From NCBI GenBank assembly GCA_001818705.1, contig MHJM01000019.1:22378-38352 (forward strand): a stretch of 15,975 nucleotides of DNA. Reading direction: 5' to 3'. The DNA comes from Candidatus Harrisonbacteria bacterium RIFCSPLOWO2_02_FULL_45_10c. Lineage in GTDB: Bacteria; Patescibacteriota; Minisyncoccia; UBA6257; 02-FULL-45-10c. How positions within the stretch are numbered: the stretch's first letter is position 1; each line of letters starts with the position of its first letter. Shown here one piece after another: positions 1 through 5,971 of this stretch. Made by a program: the position numbers and the translations under genes. Under the pieces are notes generated by a model that did no database searches, was not told the DNA's origin, and worked only from the letters and a program-made list of their open reading frames with translations.

Positions 1-519
1 CACGCTCTTGGTAAGATTTTTCACCGCCGGAGCAAAAGCATCAATAACTAAACTGTTCACTTCCAAACGGTTGCCCACCATGCCCAACGGATCGCGAATA
101 TCGCCGACGCCGTCCACAATAAACTCTCTGGTAATCGCGTGCAGCACCATCCGGTTCGGCGGAAGATTGATTGCCTGCGATGCCTGCACCGCCCGGTCAA
201 TGTCATCGTCATGGATCTCATAATCGGCCCGGGAAACCGCGACAATGCCGCGGGAAGATTGGATCCTCGTGTCCGCGCCGCCGACATTCAAAAAAATGCC
301 CTTTGCCGCGTTCCGGGAAACTTTTTTAATTTCGCTGAACATTATATTCAGCGAACGGGTCATTTCCGCCAGATCATCAATATTCCCCTTTCGCATGCCG
401 CTGGAAGGAGTTTTAATGAGGCGGACCAAGGAAGTCCGGCCGTCGCTATCCACTTCGGCAATTGCCGCCTTAAGGCTATGCGTACCGATGTCTAATCCGG
501 TAATATAATTCTGCGCCAT
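1..519 (-). CDS. ftsA: Cell division protein FtsA, N-terminal 173 residues (3' end cut by window edge)
   Basis: FtsA is the actin-like ATPase that anchors FtsZ filaments to the membrane and recruits the division machinery. The reading frame from ATG at 519 is open to the window edge. It begins MAQNYITGLDIGTHSLKAAI, the phosphate-1 loop of the actin/Hsp70 fold. The segment around residues 90-150 (SRGIVAVSR, then a DDIDRAVQAS helix, a LHAITREFIVDG strand and DIRDPLGMVGNRLEV) is typical of FtsA subdomains 1A and 1C. The start lies 17 nt after the ybeY stop, so the two are probably co-transcribed. There is no SD sequence upstream (the sequence before ATG is TTTTTCTATTTACACT). PilM is a related fold, but the GMVGNRLEV block and the absence of pilus neighbours on this side favour FtsA. 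The C-terminal membrane helix would lie outside the window. Confidence 0.9.
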   Translation of the reverse strand, partial: MAQNYITGLDIGTHSLKAAIAEVDSDGRTSLVRLIKTPSSGMRKGNIDDLAEMTRSLNIMFSEIKKVSRNAAKGIFLNVGGADTRIQSSRGIVAVSRADYEIHDDDIDRAVQASQAINLPPNRMVLHAITREFIVDGVGDIRDPLGMVGNRLEVNSLVIDAFAPAVKNLTKSV

Positions 520-536
520 AGTGTAAATAGAAAAAC

Positions 537-929
537 TTACGCCATCTTTTTAAGAAGACGGTTTTCCATTTTCTCCATTTTTATTCTATCACCCTTACGC
601 AAGTGGTCATAGCCTAAAATGTGCAAAACTCCGTGCACCAGCATTAATGCCAAATCTTCCTTATGTTTCCTGATATAAAGCGGGTCTAAATAGACCTCGC
701 CGAGTTCTTTTCCGGGAAATCCTTTTGGTTTTTGGAATGACAATACGTTGGTCGACTTGTCTTTTTTCCGAAATGCCTTATTTAAATGTTGCATCCGGCG
801 GCTGTTGATTAAATAGACCTCAGCAGAACCGCTATTTTTAAGCAATTTATTCAGCTGGCAGGCTATTTTTTTAGTCGCCTCGCCGAATTTCTTTACCTCT
901 TTATCCAATAAGATAACTTCAATGCGCAT
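537..929 (-). CDS. ybeY: Endoribonuclease YbeY (16S rRNA 3'-end maturation factor)
   Basis: YbeY is a single-strand-specific metal-dependent RNase involved in 16S rRNA 3'-end maturation and ribosome quality control. The 130-residue protein carries the family signature HGVLHILGYDH, placing the three zinc-ligand histidines at 99, 103 and 109. It also has the upstream STNVLSF block (59-65) and the GEVYL strand (77-81). The length is slightly short of the usual 150 or so, with a compact C terminus. The start is preceded by TATATT, 6 nt and ATG, with no SD, suggesting a leaderless message. It is followed after 17 nt by ftsA. It is notable that this 3'-end-processing enzyme is kept in a genome whose 16S gene (14693-15762) lacks an anti-SD tail. 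Confidence 0.95.
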   Translation of the reverse strand: MRIEVILLDKEVKKFGEATKKIACQLNKLLKNSGSAEVYLINSRRMQHLNKAFRKKDKSTNVLSFQKPKGFPGKELGEVYLDPLYIRKHKEDLALMLVHGVLHILGYDHLRKGDRIKMEKMENRLLKKMA

Positions 930-935
930 TATAAA

Positions 936-941
936 AATATA
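936..941 (-). promoter_or_regulatory. Predicted -10 box for a leaderless ybeY mRNA
   Basis: On the minus strand TATATT is followed by exactly 6 nt (TTTATA) and then the ATG of ybeY. A transcription start about 7 nt below the -10 box would fall on the start codon. No clear -35 box is seen, and there is no purine-rich SD in the short space. Inference from spacing only. Confidence 0.5.
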
Positions 942-967
942 ACAAATTTTGCGCCAAATAAAAAATT

Positions 968-998
968 AAAAACCGCGGTTTAAAAGCCGCGGTTTTTT
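968..998. terminator. Bidirectional intrinsic terminator between the M28 peptidase gene and ybeY
   Basis: A perfect CCGCGG/CCGCGG stem (973-978 with 987-992) is extended by A5/T5 pairs around an 8-nt loop (TTTAAAAG). It is followed by six T on the plus strand and by a T-rich run on the minus strand. It separates the M28 peptidase unit from ybeY-ftsA. Confidence 0.75.
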
Positions 999-1013
999 AT
1001 ATCGCGAGCTTCG

Positions 1014-1051
1014 CTTATCCAGCACTACACTATCGTGTAGTGCTGGATAAG
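1014..1051. repeat. Perfect 17-bp inverted repeat with 4-nt loop
   Basis: The arm CTTATCCAGCACTACAC (1014-1030) is exactly complementary to 1035-1051 around the loop TATC. No T-run follows, so it does not look like a plain terminator. It sits in a 190-nt gap with three other hairpins. It may be a REP-like or single-strand folding element; its role is unknown. Confidence 0.7.
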
Positions 1052-1059
1052 CCCACTAT

Positions 1060-1085
1060 CACGGACTAAAGTCCGTGGTTTTAGT
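1060..1085. repeat. Short hairpin CACGGAC-TAAA-GTCCGTG followed by a GTTTTAG tail
   Basis: A 7-bp perfect stem (1060-1066 with 1071-1077) has a TAAA loop and a short T-rich tail. It lies directly beside the 17-bp palindrome. It could be a weak plus-strand terminator or a small dispersed repeat; the window holds no second copy that I can see. Confidence 0.5.
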
Positions 1086-1102
1086 AAGGTATTTTGGCAT
1101 AT

Positions 1103-1125
1103 AAAAACCCCGCGATGCGGGGTTT
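1103..1125 (-). terminator. Intrinsic terminator of the M28 peptidase gene
   Basis: The stem AAACCCCGC (1105-1113) pairs with GCGGGGTTT (1117-1125) around GAT. On the minus strand the GC stem is followed by TTTTTAT. It overlaps the peptidase stop codon at 1124-1126, so the stop codon forms part of the stem. Confidence 0.8.
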
Positions 1126-2020
1126 ATCGTTTATCCAATCTTTTTAGTGCCTCGAAAACAAGGTTGGTTGCTTCGTTTAAATAATCAAAATTAATGGTTT
1201 CTTTCACGTCCTGCGGACCATGAATCACGCTGCCATTGCCGTCGCTTACCATGACTGACGGAATGCCGACATCGCGAAAAGATCGATGATCGCTGGCCCA
1301 GCCCCATGGCGGATATTCCGGCAAATCTTTTCCCAAAACTAATTTCAATCTGGTTTTTTTAACTGCTTTTTGAAAAACCGATACCAGTTCCGACTGATCG
1401 TCATTGCCAGTCAGCATCATCACGGTTAGACTGCTTGTCCGCGGCCGGCCAACCATATCAAGATTGATATTCCAACGGAAATTGTCGGAACTAACACTTT
1501 GTGAGAAAGCCGTTGAACCGCAACCGGCGGCCTCTTCACCGCTGAAATAAGCTAAAAGAATGCTGCGATTCCATTTGCGAGTTTTTAATTTTTCCGCAAG
1601 CGCCAGTAAAGCCACGGTGCCGGAAGCATTGTCGTCCGCCGCCGGCCGGAAAGTCATACTGGAACTGCCGACGCCGTCAAAATGGGCGCTGATAACGATA
1701 ACTTCTTCGCTTTTTCTGCCACTGCCTTTTAACAAAGCCAGGACATTTTTTCCATTCACCGGAGTTTCGTGAGCATGCCAACAATCTTTAATAGAAAAAG
1801 TGGCGATAGTAGCTTCGTATCCTAAGCTTTCCAGTCGGCTTTTGATATAAAGCGCCGATGCGTCTTCTCCATTAGTGCCGACTTTTCTGCCGGCTAAAAT
1901 TTCATCGGTCAGAAAATTCATATCCGCTTTCGGCTGTTCCGAATTTTTTCTTTCGTTAGCTTCAGCTAAATTAACAACTAAAAATGCTAATGCCGAAATT
2001 AACAAAACTTTTCTGGCCAC
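1124..2020 (-). CDS. Secreted M28-family zinc metallopeptidase (aminopeptidase-like)
   Basis: This 298-residue protein begins with a Sec-type signal sequence (MARK, then a hydrophobic run to about residue 18, then LAEANE), so it is probably exported. The mature part is a single M28 co-catalytic zinc domain. Predicted residues are H113 in SAHFDG, D115, the bridging D130 in AADDNASG, catalytic E162 and ligand E163 in SGEEAAGCGS, D188 in NLDMVG, and H267 in VIHGPQD; the SDH triad at 243-245 is also conserved in the family. The likely role is release of amino acids from external peptides, useful to an amino-acid auxotroph (inference). The start is GTG with an excellent SD and a near-consensus promoter, unlike every neighbouring gene, and the unit is closed by its own terminator. 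Horizontal acquisition is possible. Confidence 0.88.
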   Translation of the reverse strand: MARKVLLISALAFLVVNLAEANERKNSEQPKADMNFLTDEILAGRKVGTNGEDASALYIKSRLESLGYEATIATFSIKDCWHAHETPVNGKNVLALLKGSGRKSEEVIVISAHFDGVGSSSMTFRPAADDNASGTVALLALAEKLKTRKWNRSILLAYFSGEEAAGCGSTAFSQSVSSDNFRWNINLDMVGRPRTSSLTVMMLTGNDDQSELVSVFQKAVKKTRLKLVLGKDLPEYPPWGWASDHRSFRDVGIPSVMVSDGNGSVIHGPQDVKETINFDYLNEATNLVFEALKRLDKR

Positions 2021-2025
2021 TCGTT

Positions 2026-2033
2026 ACCTCCTC
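2026..2033 (-). promoter_or_regulatory. Strong Shine-Dalgarno site of the M28 peptidase gene
   Basis: The minus strand reads GAGGAGGT, 5 nt, then GTG. This is the only full SD found before any gene in the window. It matters because the local 16S gene has no complementary anti-SD. It fixes GTG at 2018-2020 as the start. Confidence 0.8.
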
Positions 2034-2037
2034 GCCT

Positions 2038-2088
2038 CAGATTTCAAAAGTCTGAAAAGAGATTAACATAAAAAATTGGTTTTGTCAA
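2038..2088 (-). promoter_or_regulatory. Sigma-70 promoter of the M28 peptidase gene, with a 5'-terminal hairpin
   Basis: On the minus strand TTGACA (2083-2088) is separated by 17 nt from TAATCT (2060-2065), which is preceded by TG in extended -10 position. Transcription would begin near 2053. The first transcribed bases can fold into a 6-bp hairpin (2038-2054, CAGA...TCTG) just before the SD, which might stabilise the message. This is the most canonical promoter in the window. Confidence 0.75.
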
Positions 2089-2158
2089 AAACAAAAAAGT
2101 GGCGTACATTACTCTACAACCAACTCCCACACAAAGAAAAATTAAAAAGGCGATTTGC

Positions 2159-2207
2159 TTGTCTGTCGTGCGGCAACCTATATCTACTATACAACAATCT
2201 AGTATAG
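2159..2207. repeat. Partial repeat arm and small hairpin upstream of structured element copy 1
   Basis: The plus strand reads TGTCGTGCGGCAAC at 2163-2176. The core CGTGCGGCAAC is identical to the 5' arm of the structured element at 2287-2297. No matching 3' arm is seen, so this may be a decayed copy. It is followed by a 6-bp hairpin, CTATAC (2187-2192) with GTATAG (2202-2207). I see no gene between 2089 and 2274. Confidence 0.4.
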
Positions 2208-2274
2208 AAAAATTCGGGTCAAGAAAGAAATCGGCATGCTTCGTAGAGCAACTCCGTAAACAATCTAACGAGCT

Positions 2275-2410
2275 CTGCCTGCGTTTCGTGCGGCAACTAC
2301 GGAGCCCTGAAATGCTTGGATTTTTGCGAAGCAAAAAATTTCAGGGCGAGGCGTAGGCGCGGTCGCCCGCAGGAGGCGACCGACGCCGGTGCCGTCAGAA
2401 ATGTAGGCAG
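2275..2410 (+). ncRNA. Structured element copy 1: candidate three-way-junction RNA, unassigned family
   Basis: The ends pair as a long closing stem: 2275-2287 with 2398-2410 continuously (two G-U pairs), a small internal loop, then CGGCA (2291-2295) with TGCCG (2390-2394). Inside are two stem-loops. P2 pairs 2304-2312 with 2339-2347, has a 5'-side bulge containing GCTTGG (2314-2319), then an inner stem. P3 pairs 2356-2359 with 2384-2387 and 2361-2367 with 2375-2381, with a 1x2 internal loop and a 7-nt loop CGCAGGA (2368-2374). The reverse complement of 13686-13830 has the same layout, the same bulge and nearly the same loop, but different stem sequences. The G-U pairs favour the plus strand. 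It could be a small RNA, a ribozyme-like element or a non-autonomous mobile element. Transcription is not shown. Confidence 0.7.
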
Positions 2411-2451
2411 GGCGAGTAAACTTCATAGAAGTATGCCGGTTTCTTAAAAAA

Positions 2452-2895
2452 CTATCCGAGTTTTTCGCGGACAACCTCACTAATCATTTTCCCATCCGCC
2501 TTCCCCTTCAATTCCTGCATCACTGCTTTCATCACTAAACCGGCATTGCTTTTATCAGCAAGTCTGGCTAAAACTTTTTCCACCGCTACCACTACTTCTT
2601 CTCTAGCCATCTGTTTCGGCAAATAAGATTCCACTAGCGCTAATTCAATTTTTTCTTTTTCCGCCAATTCCGGACGGCCGCCTTTGGTAAAAGCCTCCAC
2701 CGACTCTTTCCGCTTCTTCGCTTCCCGGGTTAACACTTGCAATACTTCGTCTTCGGTTAAAACCGCATCCTTTCCCTTTTCAATAGCGCGGTTTTTTATC
2801 GCCGCATTCAGCAGGCGCAAAACACCCAGCTTATCGGCATCGCCGGATTTCATCGCTGATTTTAAATCTCCAAGCAATTTGTCGTAAAGCGGCAT
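2452..2895 (-). CDS. yqeY: GatB/YqeY-domain protein
   Basis: This 147-residue protein matches the YqeY family: MPLYDKLLGDLKSAMKSGD at the start, then LRLLNAAIKNRAIEKGK, the ESVEAFTKGGRPELAEKE block and a C-terminal half (KMISEVVREKL) resembling the GatB tail domain. The GatB tail binds tRNA in amidotransferases; the function of free-standing YqeY is not settled, but a role in tRNA or translation is usually assumed. It begins 8 nt after the rpsU stop, a pairing seen in many bacteria, so both are probably on one transcript. There is no SD upstream. The length is normal for the family, and the charged helical composition fits the known all-helical fold. Confidence 0.9.
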   Translation of the reverse strand: MPLYDKLLGDLKSAMKSGDADKLGVLRLLNAAIKNRAIEKGKDAVLTEDEVLQVLTREAKKRKESVEAFTKGGRPELAEKEKIELALVESYLPKQMAREEVVVAVEKVLARLADKSNAGLVMKAVMQELKGKADGKMISEVVREKLG

Positions 2896-2903
2896 AAAAA
2901 ATA

Positions 2904-3152
2904 TTAGCGCGCAAACGGCCGGCTAAATCTTTTATCTTTTTTGCTAGGCAATCCGAGCTTGCGATCGCGCATCACTTCGATTCTCTTTTCCGCGCGATAC
3001 ATTGCCGCTAATTTGCGCTTGGTCCGGTTCTGCGGCCGGCCATGAAAACGCCGCCTTCTTGCCTCACGCAAAACGCCGCTCTGCTGAACTTTTTTGGAAA
3101 AACGGTACAAGAGCGAACCGATTGATTCATTTTCTTTTCTTTTCACAAACAT
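2904..3152 (-). CDS. rpsU: Small-subunit ribosomal protein bS21
   Basis: This 82-residue, very basic protein has the bS21 pattern: a short N-terminal strand (MFVKRKENESIGSLLYRF), a central helix with SGVLREARRRRFHGRP, and a long Arg/Lys-rich C-terminal tail. In the ribosome bS21 sits at the platform beside the 3' end of 16S rRNA, next to the anti-SD helix. Its retention is interesting here because the 16S tail lacks an anti-SD. It is somewhat longer than the usual 58-71 residues because of the C-terminal extension (PSKKDKRFSRPFAR). It has its own predicted promoter, with -35 TGGACA, 17 nt, AATAAT, then 7 nt to ATG, and no SD. It is followed by yqeY. Confidence 0.93.
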   Translation of the reverse strand: MFVKRKENESIGSLLYRFSKKVQQSGVLREARRRRFHGRPQNRTKRKLAAMYRAEKRIEVMRDRKLGLPSKKDKRFSRPFAR

Positions 3153-3159
3153 GGTTTAT

Positions 3160-3188
3160 ATTATTCCAAAGATTAAGCTATTTGTCCA
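3160..3188 (-). promoter_or_regulatory. Promoter of rpsU-yqeY, predicted leaderless or nearly so
   Basis: The minus strand has TGGACA (3183-3188), a 17-nt spacer and AATAAT (3160-3165), then 7 nt to the rpsU ATG. The transcription start is expected at or within a base or two of the start codon. Confidence 0.55.
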
Positions 3189-3197
3189 GCAGATGAA

Positions 3198-3566
3198 TTA
3201 ACCGTCTAATTCTGGATGCGGCATTGCCGATGCGTCCTTTTTATTGTTCCAGCCGCCTAAAATATGAAGATGTAAATGGTCAATCACTTGCCCGCCCTCT
3301 TTCCCAACGTTAAAAACTAGCTTGTATCCTTTTAAACCGCTCTGTTCGGCAACTGTTTTAGCCGCATAAATTAATTCGGCGATAATATCCCTATGATTTC
3401 CCTTCAGATGAGCGACAGATTGAATATGCCCTTTAGGAACCACAAGGATATGTACCGGCGCCGACGGCTTAATGTCTTTAAAAGCCACCAGGCGTTCATT
3501 CTCATATACAATATCAGCGGCTATTTCTTTTTTGGTTATCCGGCAAAATATGCAATCGGTTGTCAT
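3198..3566 (-). CDS. HIT-family nucleotide-binding hydrolase (HinT-like)
   Basis: HIT proteins hydrolyse nucleoside phosphoramidates or related adenylates, including aminoacyl-adenylates. This 122-residue protein has DCIFCRI at the N terminus (Cys5 and Cys8, zinc-site cysteines of the HinT branch), the central VPKGHI block and the catalytic histidine triad HLHLHILGG (H97, H99, H101). Its position 5 nt downstream of hisS, a tRNA synthetase that makes an aminoacyl-adenylate, suits such a role (inference). There is no SD; it is probably translated from the lepB-hisS transcript. The normal C-terminal tryptophan region (GGWNNKK) is present but the tail is short and acidic. Confidence 0.92.
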   Translation of the reverse strand: MTTDCIFCRITKKEIAADIVYENERLVAFKDIKPSAPVHILVVPKGHIQSVAHLKGNHRDIIAELIYAAKTVAEQSGLKGYKLVFNVGKEGGQVIDHLHLHILGGWNNKKDASAMPHPELDG

Positions 3567-3571
3567 AAATA

Positions 3572-4888
3572 CTATTGCTTCATCCGCCGTTTTACCTCAT
3601 TGATTAAATTCTTTAACGGCACCGTTTCCTGAACTCCGTTCTTTAAATCCCGGACAATCATTGATTCTTCAAATGCCTCTTTTTGGCCGAAAATCAGCGC
3701 ATAATCCGCGTTCTCTTTATTAGCGGAACGCAACTGGGCACCTAAGGAATCTTTACCCAGCGACTCTACTACCATAATGCCGGCATCGCGCAGCCGCTCG
3801 ATTAAACCAAAACTTTTTTTCTTGGCCACCTCGCCGATATTGACGAAAAAAACTTTTGATTTATGGCGCAGGCCGAGATTTACTTTCGTGGCTTTCATAA
3901 CTTCAATCACCCGGTCAACGCCCAGCGCTCCGCCGACCCCCGACGCCTGCCCCTGGCGCACTCCGAACATTTCCAATAAATAATCGTAGCGGCCGCCGCT
4001 GCCGATGGCAAAATCGAATTTTTGCCCCGCCTCTCCGGTTGCTTCGGTAAAAAATTCAAAGACGGTCTTATTGTAATAATCCAGCCCGCGAACCAAATAA
4101 TGGTCAAGCTGATACGGCAAGCGGAGCTCTTCTAAAAATTCCAGCAGGCGCTTTAAGTGCTTATTGCAGCTGGAACAAAGGCTGTCAACGATAATCGGGG
4201 CAGTTTGCTTATATTCCTGGCAAACCAGATTCTTGCAATCCAGCAAGCGAAGCGGATTTTCTTTCACCCGCCGGCGGCAATCTTTGCACAATTTAGGAAC
4301 TAATGGCCGGTAATAATCAACTAATCTTTTCCGGTAATTCGGCCGGCAAACCCGGCAGCCGATGCTATTTACGTGCAAGGTGACATTTTTAATTTTTAAG
4401 CGCTCCAGCAACCGGAAAAGGACTAAAATAACCTGGGCATCGTATATTGCGTCATCTTCGCCGCCCATAATCTCAAAACCGGCCTGATAAAATTGGCGGA
4501 AACGCCCCATTTGCGGCTGTTCCCGTCGGAACATCGGGCCGCTGTAAAAAAGCTTCAACGGCTGGCCAAGGTGGCTTAATCCGTGCTGGGCGTAAGCACG
4601 CACGATGGACGCCGTACCTTCCGGACGGAGCGCCAAGCGGTCGCCGGACCGGCTTTTAAAAACAAACATCTGTTTTTCAACGATATCCGTGGTTTCTCCG
4701 AGCGATTTTTCAAAAACTTCGGCCCTTTCTAGCAGCGACGTGTCAATCCGGATAAAATTATAATAATCGGAAATAAAATCCAGTTCCCGGCGGAACTTGT
4801 CCCACCACATTTGCTCTTGCGGCAAAATATCCCGCATTCCCTTGGGAGATTGAATAAATTGGCTTCCAATTTTTTTAGGAATAGACAT
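3572..4888 (-). CDS. hisS: Histidyl-tRNA synthetase
   Basis: HisRS charges tRNA-His with histidine in the cytoplasm. The 438-residue protein is full length. The class II core includes RPEGTAS at 88-94, motif 2 at about 114-141 (FYSGPMFRREQPQMGRFRQF), the histidine-specific signatures LVRGLDYY (265-272) and GSGGRYD (296-302), and a C-terminal anticodon-binding domain. The insertion domain carries eight cysteines in pairs (178/181, 201/204, 218/223, 238/241), enough for structural zinc sites; similar cysteines occur in other bacterial HisRS enzymes with the NPLRxLDCK block. The gene starts 11 nt after lepB and is followed after 5 nt by the HIT gene. No SD precedes it. Confidence 0.96.
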   Translation of the reverse strand: MSIPKKIGSQFIQSPKGMRDILPQEQMWWDKFRRELDFISDYYNFIRIDTSLLERAEVFEKSLGETTDIVEKQMFVFKSRSGDRLALRPEGTASIVRAYAQHGLSHLGQPLKLFYSGPMFRREQPQMGRFRQFYQAGFEIMGGEDDAIYDAQVILVLFRLLERLKIKNVTLHVNSIGCRVCRPNYRKRLVDYYRPLVPKLCKDCRRRVKENPLRLLDCKNLVCQEYKQTAPIIVDSLCSSCNKHLKRLLEFLEELRLPYQLDHYLVRGLDYYNKTVFEFFTEATGEAGQKFDFAIGSGGRYDYLLEMFGVRQGQASGVGGALGVDRVIEVMKATKVNLGLRHKSKVFFVNIGEVAKKKSFGLIERLRDAGIMVVESLGKDSLGAQLRSANKENADYALIFGQKEAFEESMIVRDLKNGVQETVPLKNLINEVKRRMKQ

Positions 4889-4899
4889 TTGCTTAATAA

Positions 4900-5433
4900 T
4901 TAATAACTAAACGCTTGTACTCGATTTAAAGGGTAAAGCCGTAATCGGGCGACCCCGATAATATTTTCTTTCGGCAACGCCCCCCAACTTCGGGAATCAT
5001 AACTGTAATTGCGATTATCCCCTAAAACAAAATATTCGCTGCCGCTCAATGTTACCGAAATATTTCCCGAGGTTTTCAGGCCAGCCGGGAGATAGGGTTC
5101 GTCGAGCACTATCGCATCGTTCCCGCCTACCACCGAAACAATCCCTTTGCCGATTGTCACTTTTTCATTCGGCAGACCGACAACGCGCTTGATGTAAAAC
5201 GTCGAAGGATTCTCCGGATACCGGAAAACAATGACTTCTCCCCGCTTCGGCTCCCGAAAACTATAAGTAATCTCGTCAATAATCAGATAATTTCCGCTGT
5301 TAAAATTCGGCTCCATGCTGGCGCCGCTTACCAAAAAAGGCTGGATTAAAAAAGTTCGGATGATCAGGACGGCGATTACCGCGACAATCACCACTTCCGC
5401 CACTTCCCATAATGCGAGTAAAAATGCTTTCAT
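4900..5433 (-). CDS. lepB: Signal peptidase I
   Basis: LepB cleaves signal peptides from proteins leaving the Sec or Tat pathway. The 177-residue protein has one N-terminal membrane helix (about residues 5-30) followed by the family boxes: SGASMEPN with nucleophile Ser39, YIKRVVGLPNEKV with general base Lys82, and FVLGDNRNYSYDSRSWG at about 135-151. One membrane anchor and this length are as in Gram-positive-type enzymes. The secreted M28 peptidase in this window would be a substrate. It heads the lepB-hisS-HIT unit and is divergent from pth with only about 43 nt between start codons. A TATACT box lies 9 nt before ATG, and there is no SD. Confidence 0.95.
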   Translation of the reverse strand: MKAFLLALWEVAEVVIVAVIAVLIIRTFLIQPFLVSGASMEPNFNSGNYLIIDEITYSFREPKRGEVIVFRYPENPSTFYIKRVVGLPNEKVTIGKGIVSVVGGNDAIVLDEPYLPAGLKTSGNISVTLSGSEYFVLGDNRNYSYDSRSWGALPKENIIGVARLRLYPLNRVQAFSY

Positions 5434-5476
5434 GCTATACGTAGTATATAAGTTTCTATTTTACTATACTATGGAT
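5434..5476. promoter_or_regulatory. Compact divergent promoter region of lepB and pth
   Basis: Forty-three bases hold two outward -10 boxes. The minus-strand TATACT at 5443-5448 lies 9 nt before the lepB ATG. The plus-strand TATACT at 5465-5470 lies exactly 6 nt before ATG at 5477. Neither side has a recognisable -35 or SD. Both messages are predicted to have no leader or only 1-2 nt, and the two promoters would overlap, so they may interfere with one another. Confidence 0.55.
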
Positions 5477-5971
5477 ATGACATTCAAGTTGATTATCGGA
5501 CTAGGAAATCCCGGAAAAAAATACCAGAATACCCACCATAATGCCGGCTATCTTTTTGTCGACTACCTAGAAAGTCAAAAGTCAAAAGTCAAAAGTCAAA
5601 TGTTAAAGACAAATGTCTATATGAACAAATCAGGTTCTTTCATAAAGAAAGCGCTTAAAAAATTTAACGTTAATCCGGAAGAGCTTCTGATAGTCCACGA
5701 TGACAGCGACATTCTGCTGGGTGAATATAAGCTGTCTTTGGAGCGCGGCGCCGCCGGACATCACGGTATAGAAAACATCATTTTAACTCTGAAAACTAAA
5801 AAATTTTGGCGTCTCCGGATCGGCATCCGCCCGAACGCGCCGCAAGGAATGCCGCGTTTAAAAGCGGGGCAATTTGTATTAAAACCGGTACGAACTGAAA
5901 ATAAAAAAATCCTTGACCGAGTTTTTGAAAAGGCGCTATTAGAAATCAAGAAGGGATCCTTTGAAAAGTAA
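5477..5971 (+). CDS. pth: Peptidyl-tRNA hydrolase, shortened, with an internal tandem repeat
   Basis: Pth frees tRNA from peptidyl-tRNAs that drop off ribosomes. I chose ATG at 5477 because TATACT ends 6 nt before it; an in-frame ATG at 5471 would add two residues. The 164-residue product begins MTFKLIIGLGNPG and keeps Asn11, the catalytic His21 in THHNAG, Asn50 in YMN and Asp75 in HDD (E. coli N10, H20, N68, D93). The usual GHNG motif reads GHHG, so the position of E. coli Asn114 is His. Between the first block and YMN about 20-25 residues normally present are missing and replaced by a stretch coded by four AGTCAAA repeats. The 3' end overlaps the convergent pilM-like gene by 26 bp. It is the only plus-strand gene here. 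Activity is plausible but not certain. Confidence 0.88.
   Translation: MTFKLIIGLGNPGKKYQNTHHNAGYLFVDYLESQKSKVKSQMLKTNVYMNKSGSFIKKALKKFNVNPEELLIVHDDSDILLGEYKLSLERGAAGHHGIENIILTLKTKKFWRLRIGIRPNAPQGMPRLKAGQFVLKPVRTENKKILDRVFEKALLEIKKGSFEK
5573..5600 (+). repeat. Heptanucleotide tandem repeat (AGTCAAA)x4 inside pth
   Basis: Four exact AGTCAAA units lie end to end within the coding region, encoding a Ser/Gln/Lys-rich stretch. The 7-nt unit is not a multiple of three, so gain or loss of one unit would shift the frame of an essential gene. Confidence 0.9.

Noticed and set aside
2044..2356. Open frames on both strands across the gap between the M28 gene and yqeY
   Set aside because: They run through the structured element and its inverted repeats, have low-complexity Cys/Arg/Lys-rich products with no recognisable fold, and lack start signals.
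5573..5600. Possible CRISPR-like or short-repeat array
   Set aside because: Units are 7 nt and contiguous with no spacers; it is a simple tandem repeat within pth.
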